Positions 17,294 to 27,302 of a stretch of DNA of 64,000 nucleotides are shown piece by piece; position 1 is the first letter of the stretch, and each line of letters begins with the position of its first letter. The translations under genes and the position numbers were made by a program. The notes under the pieces are model-generated. The model was not told where the DNA came from, did no database searches, and worked only from the letters and a program-made list of their open reading frames with translations. Source of the DNA: Lentihominibacter hominis (lineage in GTDB: Bacteria > Bacillota > Clostridia > Peptostreptococcales > Anaerovoracaceae); assembly GCF_014385065.1 (NCBI RefSeq), contig NZ_JACRTA010000002.1:496001-560000 (forward strand), in the 5' to 3' direction.

Positions 17294-17991
17294 TATTCGG
17301 CCTCCTTTTCATCTACAGGAAAAAGTATTGCACCAGCTACAGAAGCCGCTACAGCACATAATATTATTGAGAATCCTGACGATATGACGGAAAATATCGG
17401 AATGTAATAAAGGGCAGAGCTTACGGCAACGGCAATACATACAACTATAAGTACATGGACATTTTCTTTTGCCTTAGGAACTACTACTGCTATAAACATT
17501 CCATAGAGTGCTATGCCCAGAGCGTTTGTCACTATATCAGGCATTATATTTCCAAGCACAGAACCGCAGAGGGTGCCTGCTGACCAGCCTATTATGGGAA
17601 AGAAGGCCAGGCCTGCAAAATATCGTCTGCCTATTTCGCTGTCATGGCCTATTGCTACGGCAAAGATTTCATCTGTTATGGCGAAACCTAACACAGCCCT
17701 CCATAAACCGTGGAATTTGCTGTCGGTTTTCTGTGAAAGAGCAATTCCCATTAGGGCATACCTTGAATTTATGACAAGCTGAGTAACCGCCATTTCAATA
17801 TATGATCCCATGCCAGCTATTACTGTGACTCCGGCAAACTGCCCTGCTGAGGTGAGATTTGTAAATGATATAAGGAGAGCTTCGATCCATGTGCAGCCGC
17901 ATTGGACGGCCATGAGACCAAAGGCTATGGACACGGAAAAGTAACCTAATGCAATAGGAATCCCGTCTTCTAAACCTTTTTTTAAACTCAT
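17293..17991 (-). CDS. azlC: AzlC-family branched-chain amino acid exporter subunit
   Basis: 232 residues, membrane protein with the AzlC signatures GIPIALGYFSVSIAFG, LTSAGQFAGV and LVINSRYALMGIALSQK. Together with AzlD it forms a small two-subunit transporter that in characterised cases exports branched-chain amino acids. It lies 36 bases downstream of the methyltransferase gene in the same direction, so they may share a transcript. Confidence 0.9.
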   Translation of the reverse strand: MSLKKGLEDGIPIALGYFSVSIAFGLMAVQCGCTWIEALLISFTNLTSAGQFAGVTVIAGMGSYIEMAVTQLVINSRYALMGIALSQKTDSKFHGLWRAVLGFAITDEIFAVAIGHDSEIGRRYFAGLAFFPIIGWSAGTLCGSVLGNIMPDIVTNALGIALYGMFIAVVVPKAKENVHVLIVVCIAVAVSSALYYIPIFSVISSGFSIILCAVAASVAGAILFPVDEKEAE

Positions 17992-18027
17992 TATTATCGG
18001 ATATCCTTTCTTAAAAAATGGAAAACG

Positions 18028-19179
18028 TTAAAGTTTCAGATGATCTATGGCAGGAGAGACATGGTAAAAATCTTTGAGTGCTTCGTATTCATCCAAAGCT
18101 TTTTTTTCAGCAGATTTATTTGACTTTTCAGGGACTACAGCTTTTATCATGATATTTTTTGCTGTATGTTCCAAAGATGTGAACTCTGTCATGTTGACTT
18201 CATATCCTGCCGCTTCAAGTCTAAGTCCCCTCAAAGCATCTGTTAGAAGCTCCGTGAACTTGTCCTTTATTATACCGTATTTGAGCATCGGCTCATTTAT
18301 ATGGTTTTTTATTTGAGAAAAGAGTTCATGTTGACAGCAGGGTACGGAAAGTATTACTTTGCTGTGCCATTTTACAGCGTTAATGAGCGCGAAGTCTGTG
18401 GCGGTGTCACATGCGTGGAGAGTGACGACCATATCGGCTCCGTCACTCTCGTAGTCTGCAATGTCTCCTGTGATGAAATGCAGATCGTCATATTTCAGCT
18501 TTCGGGCTGTGTCACTGCAGAAGTTTATGACATCCTCTTTCAGATCGAGACCTATAATCTCCACATCACGGTTTTTTTGAATTTTGAGGTAGTAATAAAG
18601 CGCAAAGGTAAGATAACTTTTTCCGCACCCGAAATCTATGATCCGAAGGGTTCCTTGATTAGGAAGATAATCAAAACAGTCATCGGCTATTTCAAGAAAT
18701 CTGTTTATCTGTCTGAACTTTGAGTAATGTTTTTTATATACTTTTCCTTCAGGGGACATGACGCCCAGCTCAATGAGAAAATCACAAGGTGTTCCGTCGT
18801 TTATGATATATTGTTTTTTTCTGTCGTGAGACAGATCTCCTGCCTTACGTATAGATGGTTTTCTGGTTATTTTGGGGTTATCCGCTTTGGCAGCAAGAAT
18901 CTGTATGTCTTCATTTTCCATAAGTATATTTATTTGTTTGAAATCTTTTTGTATCAAGTTTTCTGCAAAATCTATGACTTCAAAGTATGGAATATTCTTG
19001 TGGGTGACTTTTTTATCAAAATGGAATTCTGCCTGATACATATATTCACCTTTAATATCCACAGGTCTTAAAGTTACTTTTTTTTGAGGGACCGATTTTC
19101 TGCGCTTCCCAGCTATGATGATTTTTACCAGTTTATCGCTGCTTACAGCTGAATACAGAGTTTGAATTATTTTTTCCAT
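18028..19179 (-). CDS. SAM-dependent methyltransferase, METTL25-like (Methyltransf_32 type)
   Basis: 383 residues. An N-terminal region of about 150 residues of unknown role is followed by a class I methyltransferase: SAM-binding motif IDFGCGKSYLTFAL, acidic IIGLDLKEDV, and VTLHACDTATDFALI then SVPCCQHEL. The DFGCGKSYLT and CCQHE segments are typical of the METTL25-like group. Its substrate in bacteria is not known; RNA or protein are both possible. It lies between an amidase gene and azlCD on the minus strand. Confidence 0.82.
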   Translation of the reverse strand: MEKIIQTLYSAVSSDKLVKIIIAGKRRKSVPQKKVTLRPVDIKGEYMYQAEFHFDKKVTHKNIPYFEVIDFAENLIQKDFKQINILMENEDIQILAAKADNPKITRKPSIRKAGDLSHDRKKQYIINDGTPCDFLIELGVMSPEGKVYKKHYSKFRQINRFLEIADDCFDYLPNQGTLRIIDFGCGKSYLTFALYYYLKIQKNRDVEIIGLDLKEDVINFCSDTARKLKYDDLHFITGDIADYESDGADMVVTLHACDTATDFALINAVKWHSKVILSVPCCQHELFSQIKNHINEPMLKYGIIKDKFTELLTDALRGLRLEAAGYEVNMTEFTSLEHTAKNIMIKAVVPEKSNKSAEKKALDEYEALKDFYHVSPAIDHLKL

Positions 19180-19258
19180 GATTTGTGCCTTTCATATATT
19201 TGAGGGGTTAAAAGAAACCGCTTTGATTATATTATCACAGAAAAGATAAAGTTGGAAG

Positions 19259-19807
19259 TTAATAAGGATCGACAAAAGGAATACCGAAATATTCTGTAAG
19301 AGACAATACCAGCGTTCTGGCAATAACATTTATGTTGTTTATTATCCACATAGCATCTTCCAGATTGTCATGGTATGCAAGTTCGATCAAGTTGGAAGGT
19401 GCTTTTACAAGTCTCAGCTCGCCCAGAGTCGTATTAGGTATGGTATTTACAAGGTTTGGATCGGGGTATATCACCTTTAGGTTTTCTTGAAATATTTCAG
19501 CTGCTCTTTTTCCCTCGGTGCTGGTGGAATAATAATAGATGTCTGGCCCTTGGATCTGTCCTGACAGATTGGCCGGAGCTGCATTTGAATGAAGCGCAAG
19601 ATGAAAATCGTAGTTTCCCGCATTGGAGAGTGCTATGGCTTGAGAAAGCGTATCATCTGGATTGTTTCGTGTAAAGGTTATTCCTGACGCATACAAATAT
19701 GGCTCCATGGCATCGGCTATGAGATTCATATAATATTCTTCACTTCCCAGTCCGTTGATGTATGGATTGTACTGCTGGACGGAGGGACTTAAAAATAAAT
19801 TAGGCAT
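19259..19807 (-). CDS. Amidase_3-type N-acetylmuramoyl-L-alanine amidase, short variant
   Basis: 182 residues with no signal peptide. The fold is recognisable from GSEEYYMNLIADAMEPYL, ITFTRNNPDD, LALHSNAAP and NLIELAYHDNLEDA. In family 3 amidases zinc is held by a His in a DPGHGG motif, a Glu and a second His. Here Glu (SEEYYMN) and His (LHSNA) are present, but the first motif is LSPSVQQYNP with no His, so a Gln or water may substitute. Such variants appear in spore-formers. It probably trims spore or mother-cell peptidoglycan. An AAGGAG site precedes the ATG. Confidence 0.78.
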   Translation of the reverse strand: MPNLFLSPSVQQYNPYINGLGSEEYYMNLIADAMEPYLYASGITFTRNNPDDTLSQAIALSNAGNYDFHLALHSNAAPANLSGQIQGPDIYYYSTSTEGKRAAEIFQENLKVIYPDPNLVNTIPNTTLGELRLVKAPSNLIELAYHDNLEDAMWIINNINVIARTLVLSLTEYFGIPFVDPY

Positions 19808-19826
19808 AAAAATCTCCTTTTTCCTT

Positions 19827-19855
19827 TATCATATGTTGGCATGCCGGAGGCTGTG
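19827..19855 (-). promoter_or_regulatory. Possible sigma-K/E-like promoter for the amidase
   Basis: On the minus strand, CAC and CATATGATA are separated by 17 bases, matching the mother-cell sigma-K pattern (AC, 16-17 bases, CATAnnnTA). It lies about 20 bases before the ATG. Matches to such loose consensus sequences are common by chance. Confidence 0.3.
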
Positions 19856-19952
19856 ACCTTTTCTGTTTGATATATATTAAAGATTTCGCGAAACAGTTGG
19901 CGATATAATAAGTATCAGATATTGTAGGTTATTTCATAGATTTAGAGATTTT

Positions 19953-19981
19953 TTGACACAGTCACGATATTATTCTATAAT
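19953..19981 (+). promoter_or_regulatory. Consensus vegetative promoter of typA
   Basis: A perfect TTGACA, a 17-base spacer and a perfect TATAAT lie 34 bases upstream of the typA ATG, so strong constitutive expression is expected. Confidence 0.85.
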
Positions 19982-20015
19982 ATATTGTTAAAATAACGGA
20001 AAGCAGGAGAAATTT

Positions 20016-21905
20016 ATGTCAGATAAACAGAAGATAATAAATATTGCTGTAATAGCTCATGTAGATGCGGGAAAGTCTACTCTTGTAGATGCATTTCTCA
20101 ATCAAAGCGGAGTTTTCAGAGATAACGAGCAGGTAGTTGACTGTGTCATGGACAGTGATGATATCGAAAGAGAAAGAGGGATAACTATTTATTCCAAGAA
20201 CTGCTCTGTCATGCATGGGGATGTTAAGATAAATATCGTGGATACACCGGGACACGCCGATTTTTCGTCGGAAGTCGAACGTATTATAAAAACAGTGGAT
20301 ACTGTTATATTGCTGGTAGATTCAAGTGAGGGACCAATGCCTCAGACAAGATTCGTTCTTAAAAAATCGCTGGAACAAGGTATTAATCCAATACTTTTGA
20401 TAAATAAGATTGATAAGAAAGATGCCCGTATAGATGAAGTGGTAGATGAAGTATATGAGTTGTTTATGGATTTGGAGGCTAATGATCAGCAGCTGGATTT
20501 TCCTATTTTATACGGTGTAGCAAGGCAGGGTATAGTGGTTTACGATCCTGACGATATTAGGGATATACATGTAGAGGGCGGAGAAAGCAAGATAAAGAAA
20601 TCCGCAAAAGGCATGAATGGTTTTGATATCACACCTTTGTTCGAAACTATAATCAACCATGTAAAACCATATCCTGACTATAATGAAGAGCCTCTTCAGT
20701 TGCAAATATCAGCGCTGGCATATGACGACTATATAGGGAGACTGGGAATAGGACGTGTAACAAAGGGTATAGTGAAATCCGGAAGCACTATTGCTGTTGC
20801 AAGAGGCGATGGACAGATAGAGCAGAAAAAGATAAATCAGGTTTTTGTATATAGAGGGCTTAAGCGGGTGGCAGTGGATCAGGCTGAAGCCGGAGATATA
20901 GTCGTTGTTTCCGGCATACCTGACATTTCCATAGGAGAGACTATCTGTGATCCTTCAGATCCCCATCCTCTGGAGATGATTAAGATTGAAGAACCTACAC
21001 TTTCTATGTATTTTATGGTCAACAAGTCCCCTTTTGCGGGAAAAGTAGGTAAATTTGTTACATCTAGGCATTTGAGAGAGCGTTTGGATAAAGAACTGGA
21101 AGTAAATGTAGGACTTAAAGTGGAAGAAACTGATTCCACTGACAGTTTCAAAGTTTCTGGAAGAGGAGAGCTTCATCTTTCCATATTGATAGAAAATATG
21201 AGAAGGGAAGGGTATGAGCTGGCAGTTTCAAAACCTGAAGTCATAATGCAAAGAGGTGAGAACAATAAGGTGCTTGAGCCTGTTGAAGAAGTAGTGCTTT
21301 CGGTGCCTGATGAATATTCCGGATCGGTCATTTCCAAGCTTAATCTCAGAAAAGGTATGATGCAGGAGATGAAAAGTGAAAATGGTTTCACAAGGCTGGA
21401 ATATCTGGTGCCTACGAGAGGCCTTCTGGGGTACAGAAGTGAATTCATTAATGATACGAGAGGCGAGGGGACAATGGTCAGACGATTCGAAAAGTTTGAC
21501 GAATATATGGGAGATATAGCGGGAAGAGTTAATGGTGTTGCCATAGCACAAGAAGAAGGCGTTTCTACACCGTATGCTATTTTTAATATAAGTGAAAGAG
21601 TACAGATGTTTATAGAGCCGGGGACAAAAGTATATGAAGGAATGATAATAGGTATGAACGCCCGGGGAGAAGACATGGTGGTCAATCCATGCAAAGTAAA
21701 AAAGGCAAGTAATATGAGGGCTGCGGGAAGCGATGAAAATATTAAACTTGCGCCTGCCAGAGTCTTTTCTCTTGAGGAGGCTCTTGAATTCATTGATGAT
21801 GATGAGCTAGTAGAAATAGTTCCCGACGATATAAGACTCAGAAAAAAATATCTTAAAGAGTTGGAAAGAAGACGGCTCGGAAAGAAAATAAAAACGGAGG
21901 AATAA
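20016..21905 (+). CDS. typA: Ribosome-associated translational GTPase BipA/TypA
   Basis: 629 residues, slightly longer than the usual 605-615 because of a Lys/Arg/Glu-rich tail. GTPase motifs are [17 protein letters not shown] and NKIDKKDA, followed by EF-G-like domains and the TypA-specific C-terminal domain ([17 protein letters not shown]). TypA binds the 70S ribosome and assists assembly and stress or cold adaptation. It follows a consensus promoter and lies 3 bases before the MscS-type channel gene. Confidence 0.96.
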   Translation: MSDKQKIINIAVIAHVDAGKSTLVDAFLNQSGVFRDNEQVVDCVMDSDDIERERGITIYSKNCSVMHGDVKINIVDTPGHADFSSEVERIIKTVDTVILLVDSSEGPMPQTRFVLKKSLEQGINPILLINKIDKKDARIDEVVDEVYELFMDLEANDQQLDFPILYGVARQGIVVYDPDDIRDIHVEGGESKIKKSAKGMNGFDITPLFETIINHVKPYPDYNEEPLQLQISALAYDDYIGRLGIGRVTKGIVKSGSTIAVARGDGQIEQKKINQVFVYRGLKRVAVDQAEAGDIVVVSGIPDISIGETICDPSDPHPLEMIKIEEPTLSMYFMVNKSPFAGKVGKFVTSRHLRERLDKELEVNVGLKVEETDSTDSFKVSGRGELHLSILIENMRREGYELAVSKPEVIMQRGENNKVLEPVEEVVLSVPDEYSGSVISKLNLRKGMMQEMKSENGFTRLEYLVPTRGLLGYRSEFINDTRGEGTMVRRFEKFDEYMGDIAGRVNGVAIAQEEGVSTPYAIFNISERVQMFIEPGTKVYEGMIIGMNARGEDMVVNPCKVKKASNMRAAGSDENIKLAPARVFSLEEALEFIDDDELVEIVPDDIRLRKKYLKELERRRLGKKIKTEE

Positions 21906-21908
21906 TCT

Positions 21909-22748
21909 ATGGATGAGCTTACGAGGGCCGAGAAAATTATCGGCAAGTTCTTTGAATCCGATAAACTGTGGGATCTGGCTGCCGTAATGATAAAACTTGC
22001 CGTAATGGTGCTGGCGGGATTGATAGTTCTGAAAATAATATTGAAAATAACACGTAAGGCGCTGGACAGAAGCAGTCTTGATGTGGTCTTGTATACATTT
22101 ATAATAAACGCTATAAAAACAGTGGCTGTTATCATACTCATAACTATGTGTCTGGGACTTTTGGGAGTTCAGATGAGTACAATAATAGCAGTGATAGGCG
22201 CGGCAGGCGCGGCAATAGCCCTTGCTTTAAAGGATAGTCTTGCCAATATAGCAGGGGGCGTCATGATAATAGTGACGAAGCCTTTTAACAGAGATGATTA
22301 TATAGATATAGGGAATGTATCGGGAAAAGTCAAGGACATTGATCTTTTTATAACTACTTTGATGACTTATGATAATAAGACGATAACTGTACCTAACGGA
22401 CTGGTTAATACATCTATATTGATAAACCACAGCAAAGAGGATATAAGGCGTGTGGACTGTAAGTTCAACATTGGATATTCCAGCGATATTGTACTGGCTA
22501 AACAACTTATGAAAGATATTTGTGACAGAAGCGATATGGTTCTGGAGGATCCGGAACCTGTTATAGGAGTTTCTGATCATGGAGAAAGCGCAGTTATAAT
22601 GGATCTTCTTGCATGGTGTCATACTGATGATTATTGGACTCTGAAGTATTTTCTCGAAGAAGAGGTGAAGCATGTCTTTGATGAAAACAATATAGCTATA
22701 CCTTACCCTCAGATGGATATCCATATAGAGAAGAAGGATGATAAATAA
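21909..22748 (+). CDS. MscS-family small-conductance mechanosensitive channel
   Basis: 279 residues, the length of E. coli MscS. Three transmembrane helices are followed by the pore helix with Gly/Ala packing (IAVIGAAGAAIALALKDSLANIAGG) and the beta domain (VTKPFNRDDYIDI, ITVPNGLV). The channel opens under membrane tension to release solutes during osmotic downshock. It is co-transcribed with typA. A hairpin follows its stop codon. Confidence 0.93.
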   Translation: MDELTRAEKIIGKFFESDKLWDLAAVMIKLAVMVLAGLIVLKIILKITRKALDRSSLDVVLYTFIINAIKTVAVIILITMCLGLLGVQMSTIIAVIGAAGAAIALALKDSLANIAGGVMIIVTKPFNRDDYIDIGNVSGKVKDIDLFITTLMTYDNKTITVPNGLVNTSILINHSKEDIRRVDCKFNIGYSSDIVLAKQLMKDICDRSDMVLEDPEPVIGVSDHGESAVIMDLLAWCHTDDYWTLKYFLEEEVKHVFDENNIAIPYPQMDIHIEKKDDK

Positions 22749-22749
22749 G

Positions 22750-22779
22750 AGAAAAACGTTGTCCTGAAAACATTTTTCT
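22750..22779 (+). terminator. Hairpin terminator after the channel gene
   Basis: Arms 22750-22760 and 22769-22779 pair at ten of eleven positions around an eight-base loop. The 3' arm contains TTTTT. AT-rich, so moderate strength. Confidence 0.45.
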
Positions 22780-22886
22780 GGAAGCAAATATGGTAAAATA
22801 TACAATCATTGTGTTAAAGATTTGATAATGCCATAAAAATTATAAAAGAGAAGGAAAAACAGAAAAGTTATCTGTGCAATGGAAAA

Positions 22887-23531
22887 ATGATGAAATATCT
22901 GGGGACTACAATAGACAGCGGAATATTCGAAAATCTGAGCAAATCTGATTATTTGCAAGCCTTTGAAGAGCTGAATGTGATCGGACAAAACATGAGAAGA
23001 GATGATGTTATATTCCGTGAAGGCGATGAAGTTAATAAAATATGTATCATTGACAGAGGAAGCGTAAGAGGTGAGAAGGCATATCCAAACGGAGAGCTTC
23101 ATATAATACAGATTTACGATGAGGGATCTGTGTTCGGAATAGAGACAGCTGTATCCAGAAAGCGTACAGCTCCCATTGATTACATCTGCAATGAGGATAG
23201 TACGATTGTGTTTATTTCTTTAAAAAATATCAATAATTCAAGATTCAGCAAGCAGATATATGAAGTTCTTATGCAGCAGATGGCCAGCGATAATATTAAG
23301 AAGATGCACAAGATAGAGATACTTGCGGAAAAAGGACTGAGAAAAAGGATCCTGATGTATCTTGAAATACTCAGGACAAAAGCGGGTTCAGATACAGTAA
23401 GTGTTAAAATGAGCAGAGAACAATTGGCACAATATCTTTGTGTTAACAGGAGTGCCCTGTCTAATGAGCTTAATAAGATGAAGCGGGAAAAAATTATAGA
23501 TTTTGAGAAAGATCAGTTTAGATTTCTGTGA
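22887..23531 (+). CDS. Crp/Fnr-family transcriptional regulator
   Basis: 214 residues. The cyclic-nucleotide-binding-like sensor domain (about 35-120; VIFREGDEVNKICIIDRGSV) is followed by a long helix and a C-terminal winged helix (SREQLAQYLCVNRSALSNELNKM). It lacks an N-terminal cysteine cluster, so it is not an oxygen-sensing Fe-S Fnr, and the cAMP-binding Arg/Ser set is not evident. The ligand is therefore unknown. Two adjacent ATGs are possible starts and no good ribosome site is visible. It lies directly upstream of pyruvate carboxylase, whose promoter region holds a Crp-like inverted repeat. Confidence 0.85.
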   Translation: MMKYLGTTIDSGIFENLSKSDYLQAFEELNVIGQNMRRDDVIFREGDEVNKICIIDRGSVRGEKAYPNGELHIIQIYDEGSVFGIETAVSRKRTAPIDYICNEDSTIVFISLKNINNSRFSKQIYEVLMQQMASDNIKKMHKIEILAEKGLRKRILMYLEILRTKAGSDTVSVKMSREQLAQYLCVNRSALSNELNKMKREKIIDFEKDQFRFL

Positions 23532-23577
23532 AAATACCACAAAAACATCATAAATAATAAATATAGAGTGGAAAAAA

Positions 23578-23597
23578 ATTGTGAAAAGTGATACAAT
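23578..23597. promoter_or_regulatory. Candidate Crp/Fnr-type operator upstream of pyc
   Basis: ATTGT and ACAAT flank ten bases, a dyad with the TTGTGA half typical of Crp/Fnr-family sites. It lies 79 bases before the pyc ATG and 46 bases after the regulator gene. The binding link is inferred. Confidence 0.35.
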
Positions 23598-23675
23598 AAC
23601 ACGATAGACATTTTATTTGTGTGCAAAAAATCAAGTGACTAAACATTATAAACGAGAGGAAAGGAGACTCGGAAT

Positions 23676-26600
23676 ATGAAGCAAGGCAGAAAGTTTAAAC
23701 GAGTATTGGTAGCCAACCGAGGCGAAATAGCCATTAGAATATTCAGAGCCTGCAAAGAATTAGGAATAAGAAGTGTTGCAATTTATTCTGAAGAGGATAA
23801 AAACACATTATTCAGAACAAAAGCGGATGAAGCGTATCAGGTAGGGAGAGGAAAATCTCCGGTAGACGCTTATCTGGCGATAGATGAGATCATCGAACTT
23901 GCGAAAGCAAAAGGCGTTGATGCTATCCACCCGGGCTATGGTTTCTTGGCTGAAAATGTGGAGTTTGCCAAAGCATGTGAAGAAGAAGGAATCGTATTTA
24001 TCGGACCTGATTACAACATGATGGACAATCTGGGAGATAAGGTAAAATCCAAGATAGTTGCAAACAAGGTGGGGGCACCTACTATACCGGGAATAACAGA
24101 AACTATCCCATCGGAAGAAGTGGCTCTTAAATTTGCAGAAGAATGTGGATATCCTGTAATGCTTAAGGCAGCTGCAGGCGGCGGCGGCAGAGGCATGAGA
24201 ATTGTAAGAAGCAAGGAAGAAATGCCGGATCAGTTCAGAAGTGCCAAAAGCGAGGCTAAGAAAGCATTCGGTATTGATGATATTTTTATTGAGAAATATC
24301 TTGAAAGGCCAAAGCATATAGAGGTTCAAATCTTGGGAGACAGTTACGGCAATGTGGTACATTTATATGAACGTGACTGTTCAATACAGAGAAGGCATCA
24401 GAAAGTAGTGGAATTCACTCCTGCGCTTTCAATAACCGAAGAACAGCGGCAGAATATATGTTCTGATGCTTTGAAGATTGCAAAGGCAGTGAATTACAGA
24501 AGCGCCGGAACAGTTGAGTTTTTGGTGGATCACGAAGGAAATCACTATTTTATAGAGATGAATCCGAGGATACAGGTAGAACATACTGTTACAGAGATGA
24601 CTACAGGTATAGATATTGTGCAGGCGCAGATCTTAATAGCCGAAGGATACAGTCTCGATTCAGATAAGATTAATATCAAAAGTCAGGAAGATATAAAGCC
24701 GAGAGGATATGCTATCCAGTGCAGGCTTACTACGGAGGATCCTATAAACGGTTTTGCACCCGATACAGGTGTTATTACCAAATACACAAGTGCCGGAGGA
24801 TACGGAATAAGGCTTGATGCGGGCAATGCTTATGTGAATGCCAATATCTCGCCTTATTATGACAGCTTGCTGGTAAAAGTGACTTCATGGGCCAGAAGTT
24901 TTGAGGATGCTGCAAACAAAGTGAAGAGAGCACTAAAGGAGATGAAGATAACAGGTGTTAAGACAAACAGGACATTCCTGCTTAACGTGCTGAATCATCC
25001 TACTTTCAGAGCGGGAAACTGTGATACCGGATTCATTGCCGATAATCCTGAGCTTCTCAATATCATGGTTCGTGAAGATAAGGAATTGAAAGTCCTTACG
25101 TTCCTGGGAGAAAAGTTTGTAAACGGAAACAGAGGAATCAAGCCTCAGTTTGACGTTCCTGTTTTCCCGAGAATCAAGCAGGATGAAATAAATAAGCTGA
25201 GAGGCACCAAACAGATCCTGGATGAGAAAGGTCCTGAAGGTCTTGTTGAATGGATTAAAGATCAGAAAAGGCTGCTCATTACAGATACCACTATGAGAGA
25301 CGCACAGCAGTCTTTGATGGCTACAAGAGTAAGAACAGTAGATATGGAGAAAATTGCTCCTGCGGTGGCATTATATGGACAGAATCTGTTTTCACTGGAA
25401 ATGTGGGGCGGAGCTACGTTTGATACAGCTTACAGATTCCTAAAGGAATCACCATGGGAAAGACTTGAAACGCTCAGAGCCAAGATACCTAATATTATGT
25501 TCCAGATGCTTATAAGAGGAGCCAACGGCGTGGGATATAAGAATTACCCGGATAATGTAATAAGAAGATTCGTTAAAGAATCTGCAGCATCGGGTATAGA
25601 CGTATTCAGAATTTTCGACTCGCTTAACTGGATACAGGGTATGGAAGTAGCTCTTGATGAAACTCTCAACCAGGGTAAAGTGGCAGAGGCATGTATCTGT
25701 TATACAGGAGATATTTTGGATTCAAGCAGAGATAAATACAATCTGGATTACTACGTAAGAATGGCGAAGGAACTGGAGAAGAGAGGAACTCATATACTTG
25801 GAATCAAGGATATGTCGGGACTTATCAAACCTGTTGCGGCCAAGAAGCTGATAGATGCTCTTAAGAATGAGATATCTATTCCTATTCATTTACATACTCA
25901 TGATACGAGCGGAAACGGCGTTGCAGCTCTTATGATGGCGGGTGCGGCAGGAGTTGACATTATAGATGCAGCATTTAACAGTATGTCTGGACTTACAAGT
26001 CAGCCGGCTCTCAATTCTATCGTTGCAGCTATGGAAGGAACCAAAAGAGATACGGGTATTGAACCTGATGGTATTCAGAAGATATCTGATTACTGGGCGG
26101 CGGTAAGACCTGTATATAAAGAATTTGAATCCGACATGATGACGGGCTCTGCAGAGATATACAAATACGAGATGCCGGGAGGACAGTATTCCAACCTTAA
26201 GTCACAGGTTGAAAGCTTTGGCCTCGGTCACAAATTCAATGATGTTAAGGAAATGTATAAGGCAGTAAATGAAATGCTGGGAGATATCGTAAAGGTTACG
26301 CCTTCTTCAAAGGCTGTAGGAGATATGGCTATTTTCATGGTACAGAATGAGCTTACTCCTGAAAATATCTATGAAAAAGCAGCCAATATGGATTTCCCTG
26401 ATTCAATAGTGTCATATTTTGAGGGTATGATGGGACAGCCTGAAGGCGGATTCCCTGAGAAGCTTCAGAAACTTGTGCTTCACGGAAAAGAACCGATTAC
26501 ATGCAGACCGGGAGAACTTCTGCCTGATGAGGATTTTGATGCGATAAAGAAAGATCTCAAGGAAAAGTATGGTTTGGAAGGAACAGAAAAAGAAGCGCTG

Positions 26601-27119
26601 AGTTATGCGTTATATCCTAAGGTATTTGAAGATTATCTCAAGAGTCTTGAAAAGGACGGTAATTTCAGACTTATGGGAAGCGATATATTCTTCCATGGAC
26701 TTGCCGAAGGCGAAACTTGTGAAGTTAAGATTGCGGAAGGCAAGGAACTGGTGGTAAGACTTTCAGATATCAGAGAAACTGATGAAGAAGGTTTCAGAAA
26801 TGTTGTGTTTGAAGTTAACGGCAACAGAAGTGCTGTAAAGATAAAGGATGAAGCGGCTAACATGGCAGGAGCAGCGTCACAGATAGTATATGCTGATGCA
26901 GATGATCCTACGGAAATAGGCGCCAATATCCCGGGAAATATCATTAAAGTACTTATAAATGAAGGTGATGAAGTTGATGAAAAACAGCCTATTGCCGTAA
27001 TAGAAGCTATGAAGATGGAAACTAATATACTTGCTCCTATCAAGGGTGTGGTCGACAAGATTTACATAAAAGAAGGACAGCAGGTTAAAGCAGGCGAGCT
27101 TATCGCGAAGCTTAAGTAG
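23676..27119 (+). CDS. pyc: Pyruvate carboxylase
   Basis: 1147 residues, the full-length single-chain form that makes oxaloacetate from pyruvate, bicarbonate and ATP. The biotin carboxylase domain comes first (about 1-455; ATP-grasp KAAAGGGGRGMR, EMNPRIQVEHTVTE). Next is the carboxyltransferase (about 530-800; DTTMRDAQQSLMATR, LHTHDTSGNG), a linker, and a C-terminal biotinyl domain with EAMKMET, in which Lys1113 carries biotin. It replenishes oxaloacetate for aspartate-family synthesis or a reductive TCA branch. It is a single-gene unit ended by a strong hairpin, and the upstream Crp/Fnr gene may control it. Confidence 0.97.
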   Translation: MKQGRKFKRVLVANRGEIAIRIFRACKELGIRSVAIYSEEDKNTLFRTKADEAYQVGRGKSPVDAYLAIDEIIELAKAKGVDAIHPGYGFLAENVEFAKACEEEGIVFIGPDYNMMDNLGDKVKSKIVANKVGAPTIPGITETIPSEEVALKFAEECGYPVMLKAAAGGGGRGMRIVRSKEEMPDQFRSAKSEAKKAFGIDDIFIEKYLERPKHIEVQILGDSYGNVVHLYERDCSIQRRHQKVVEFTPALSITEEQRQNICSDALKIAKAVNYRSAGTVEFLVDHEGNHYFIEMNPRIQVEHTVTEMTTGIDIVQAQILIAEGYSLDSDKINIKSQEDIKPRGYAIQCRLTTEDPINGFAPDTGVITKYTSAGGYGIRLDAGNAYVNANISPYYDSLLVKVTSWARSFEDAANKVKRALKEMKITGVKTNRTFLLNVLNHPTFRAGNCDTGFIADNPELLNIMVREDKELKVLTFLGEKFVNGNRGIKPQFDVPVFPRIKQDEINKLRGTKQILDEKGPEGLVEWIKDQKRLLITDTTMRDAQQSLMATRVRTVDMEKIAPAVALYGQNLFSLEMWGGATFDTAYRFLKESPWERLETLRAKIPNIMFQMLIRGANGVGYKNYPDNVIRRFVKESAASGIDVFRIFDSLNWIQGMEVALDETLNQGKVAEACICYTGDILDSSRDKYNLDYYVRMAKELEKRGTHILGIKDMSGLIKPVAAKKLIDALKNEISIPIHLHTHDTSGNGVAALMMAGAAGVDIIDAAFNSMSGLTSQPALNSIVAAMEGTKRDTGIEPDGIQKISDYWAAVRPVYKEFESDMMTGSAEIYKYEMPGGQYSNLKSQVESFGLGHKFNDVKEMYKAVNEMLGDIVKVTPSSKAVGDMAIFMVQNELTPENIYEKAANMDFPDSIVSYFEGMMGQPEGGFPEKLQKLVLHGKEPITCRPGELLPDEDFDAIKKDLKEKYGLEGTEKEALSYALYPKVFEDYLKSLEKDGNFRLMGSDIFFHGLAEGETCEVKIAEGKELVVRLSDIRETDEEGFRNVVFEVNGNRSAVKIKDEAANMAGAASQIVYADADDPTEIGANIPGNIIKVLINEGDEVDEKQPIAVIEAMKMETNILAPIKGVVDKIYIKEGQQVKAGELIAKLK

Positions 27120-27160
27120 ATCGTTTTTTGCTGAATCAGATATGAGCAAAAACAAATGAA

Positions 27161-27195
27161 GAAAATCTGCTGCCCAAAGACGGCGGCAGATTTTC
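27161..27195 (+). terminator. Hairpin terminator after pyc
   Basis: A 14-base-pair stem (27161-27174 with 27182-27195, one G-T pair) with a seven-base loop lies 42 bases after the pyc stop. The following T-run is weak. Confidence 0.65.
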
Positions 27196-27241
27196 TGTAT
27201 TATGTGGATATCAAAAGAGATATTCATTCAATGATAAAAAC

Positions 27242-27302
27242 ACCTCGCATATATTAAGAGTTTTGGTAAAAAATAATATCAAAATTATGCGAGGTTTTTT
27301 TT
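27242..27302 (+). terminator. Terminator-like hairpin abutting the spoVAF-like start codon
   Basis: Outer arms 27242-27251 and 27286-27295 pair perfectly (ACCTCGCATA with TATGCGAGGT). An inner stem, 27261-27268 with 27277-27284, stacks inside. Eight T residues follow and end exactly at the ATG at 27303. The 3' arm holds the GAGG ribosome site. In read-through RNA it should both terminate and hide the ribosome site. Confidence 0.6.

Noticed and set aside
21173..22141. Long minus-strand open frame (322 codons) opposite typA and the MscS gene
   Set aside because: It lies wholly antisense to two well-supported genes, is rich in Ser, Ile and Thr as expected from an antisense reading, and has no family resemblance or ribosome site.
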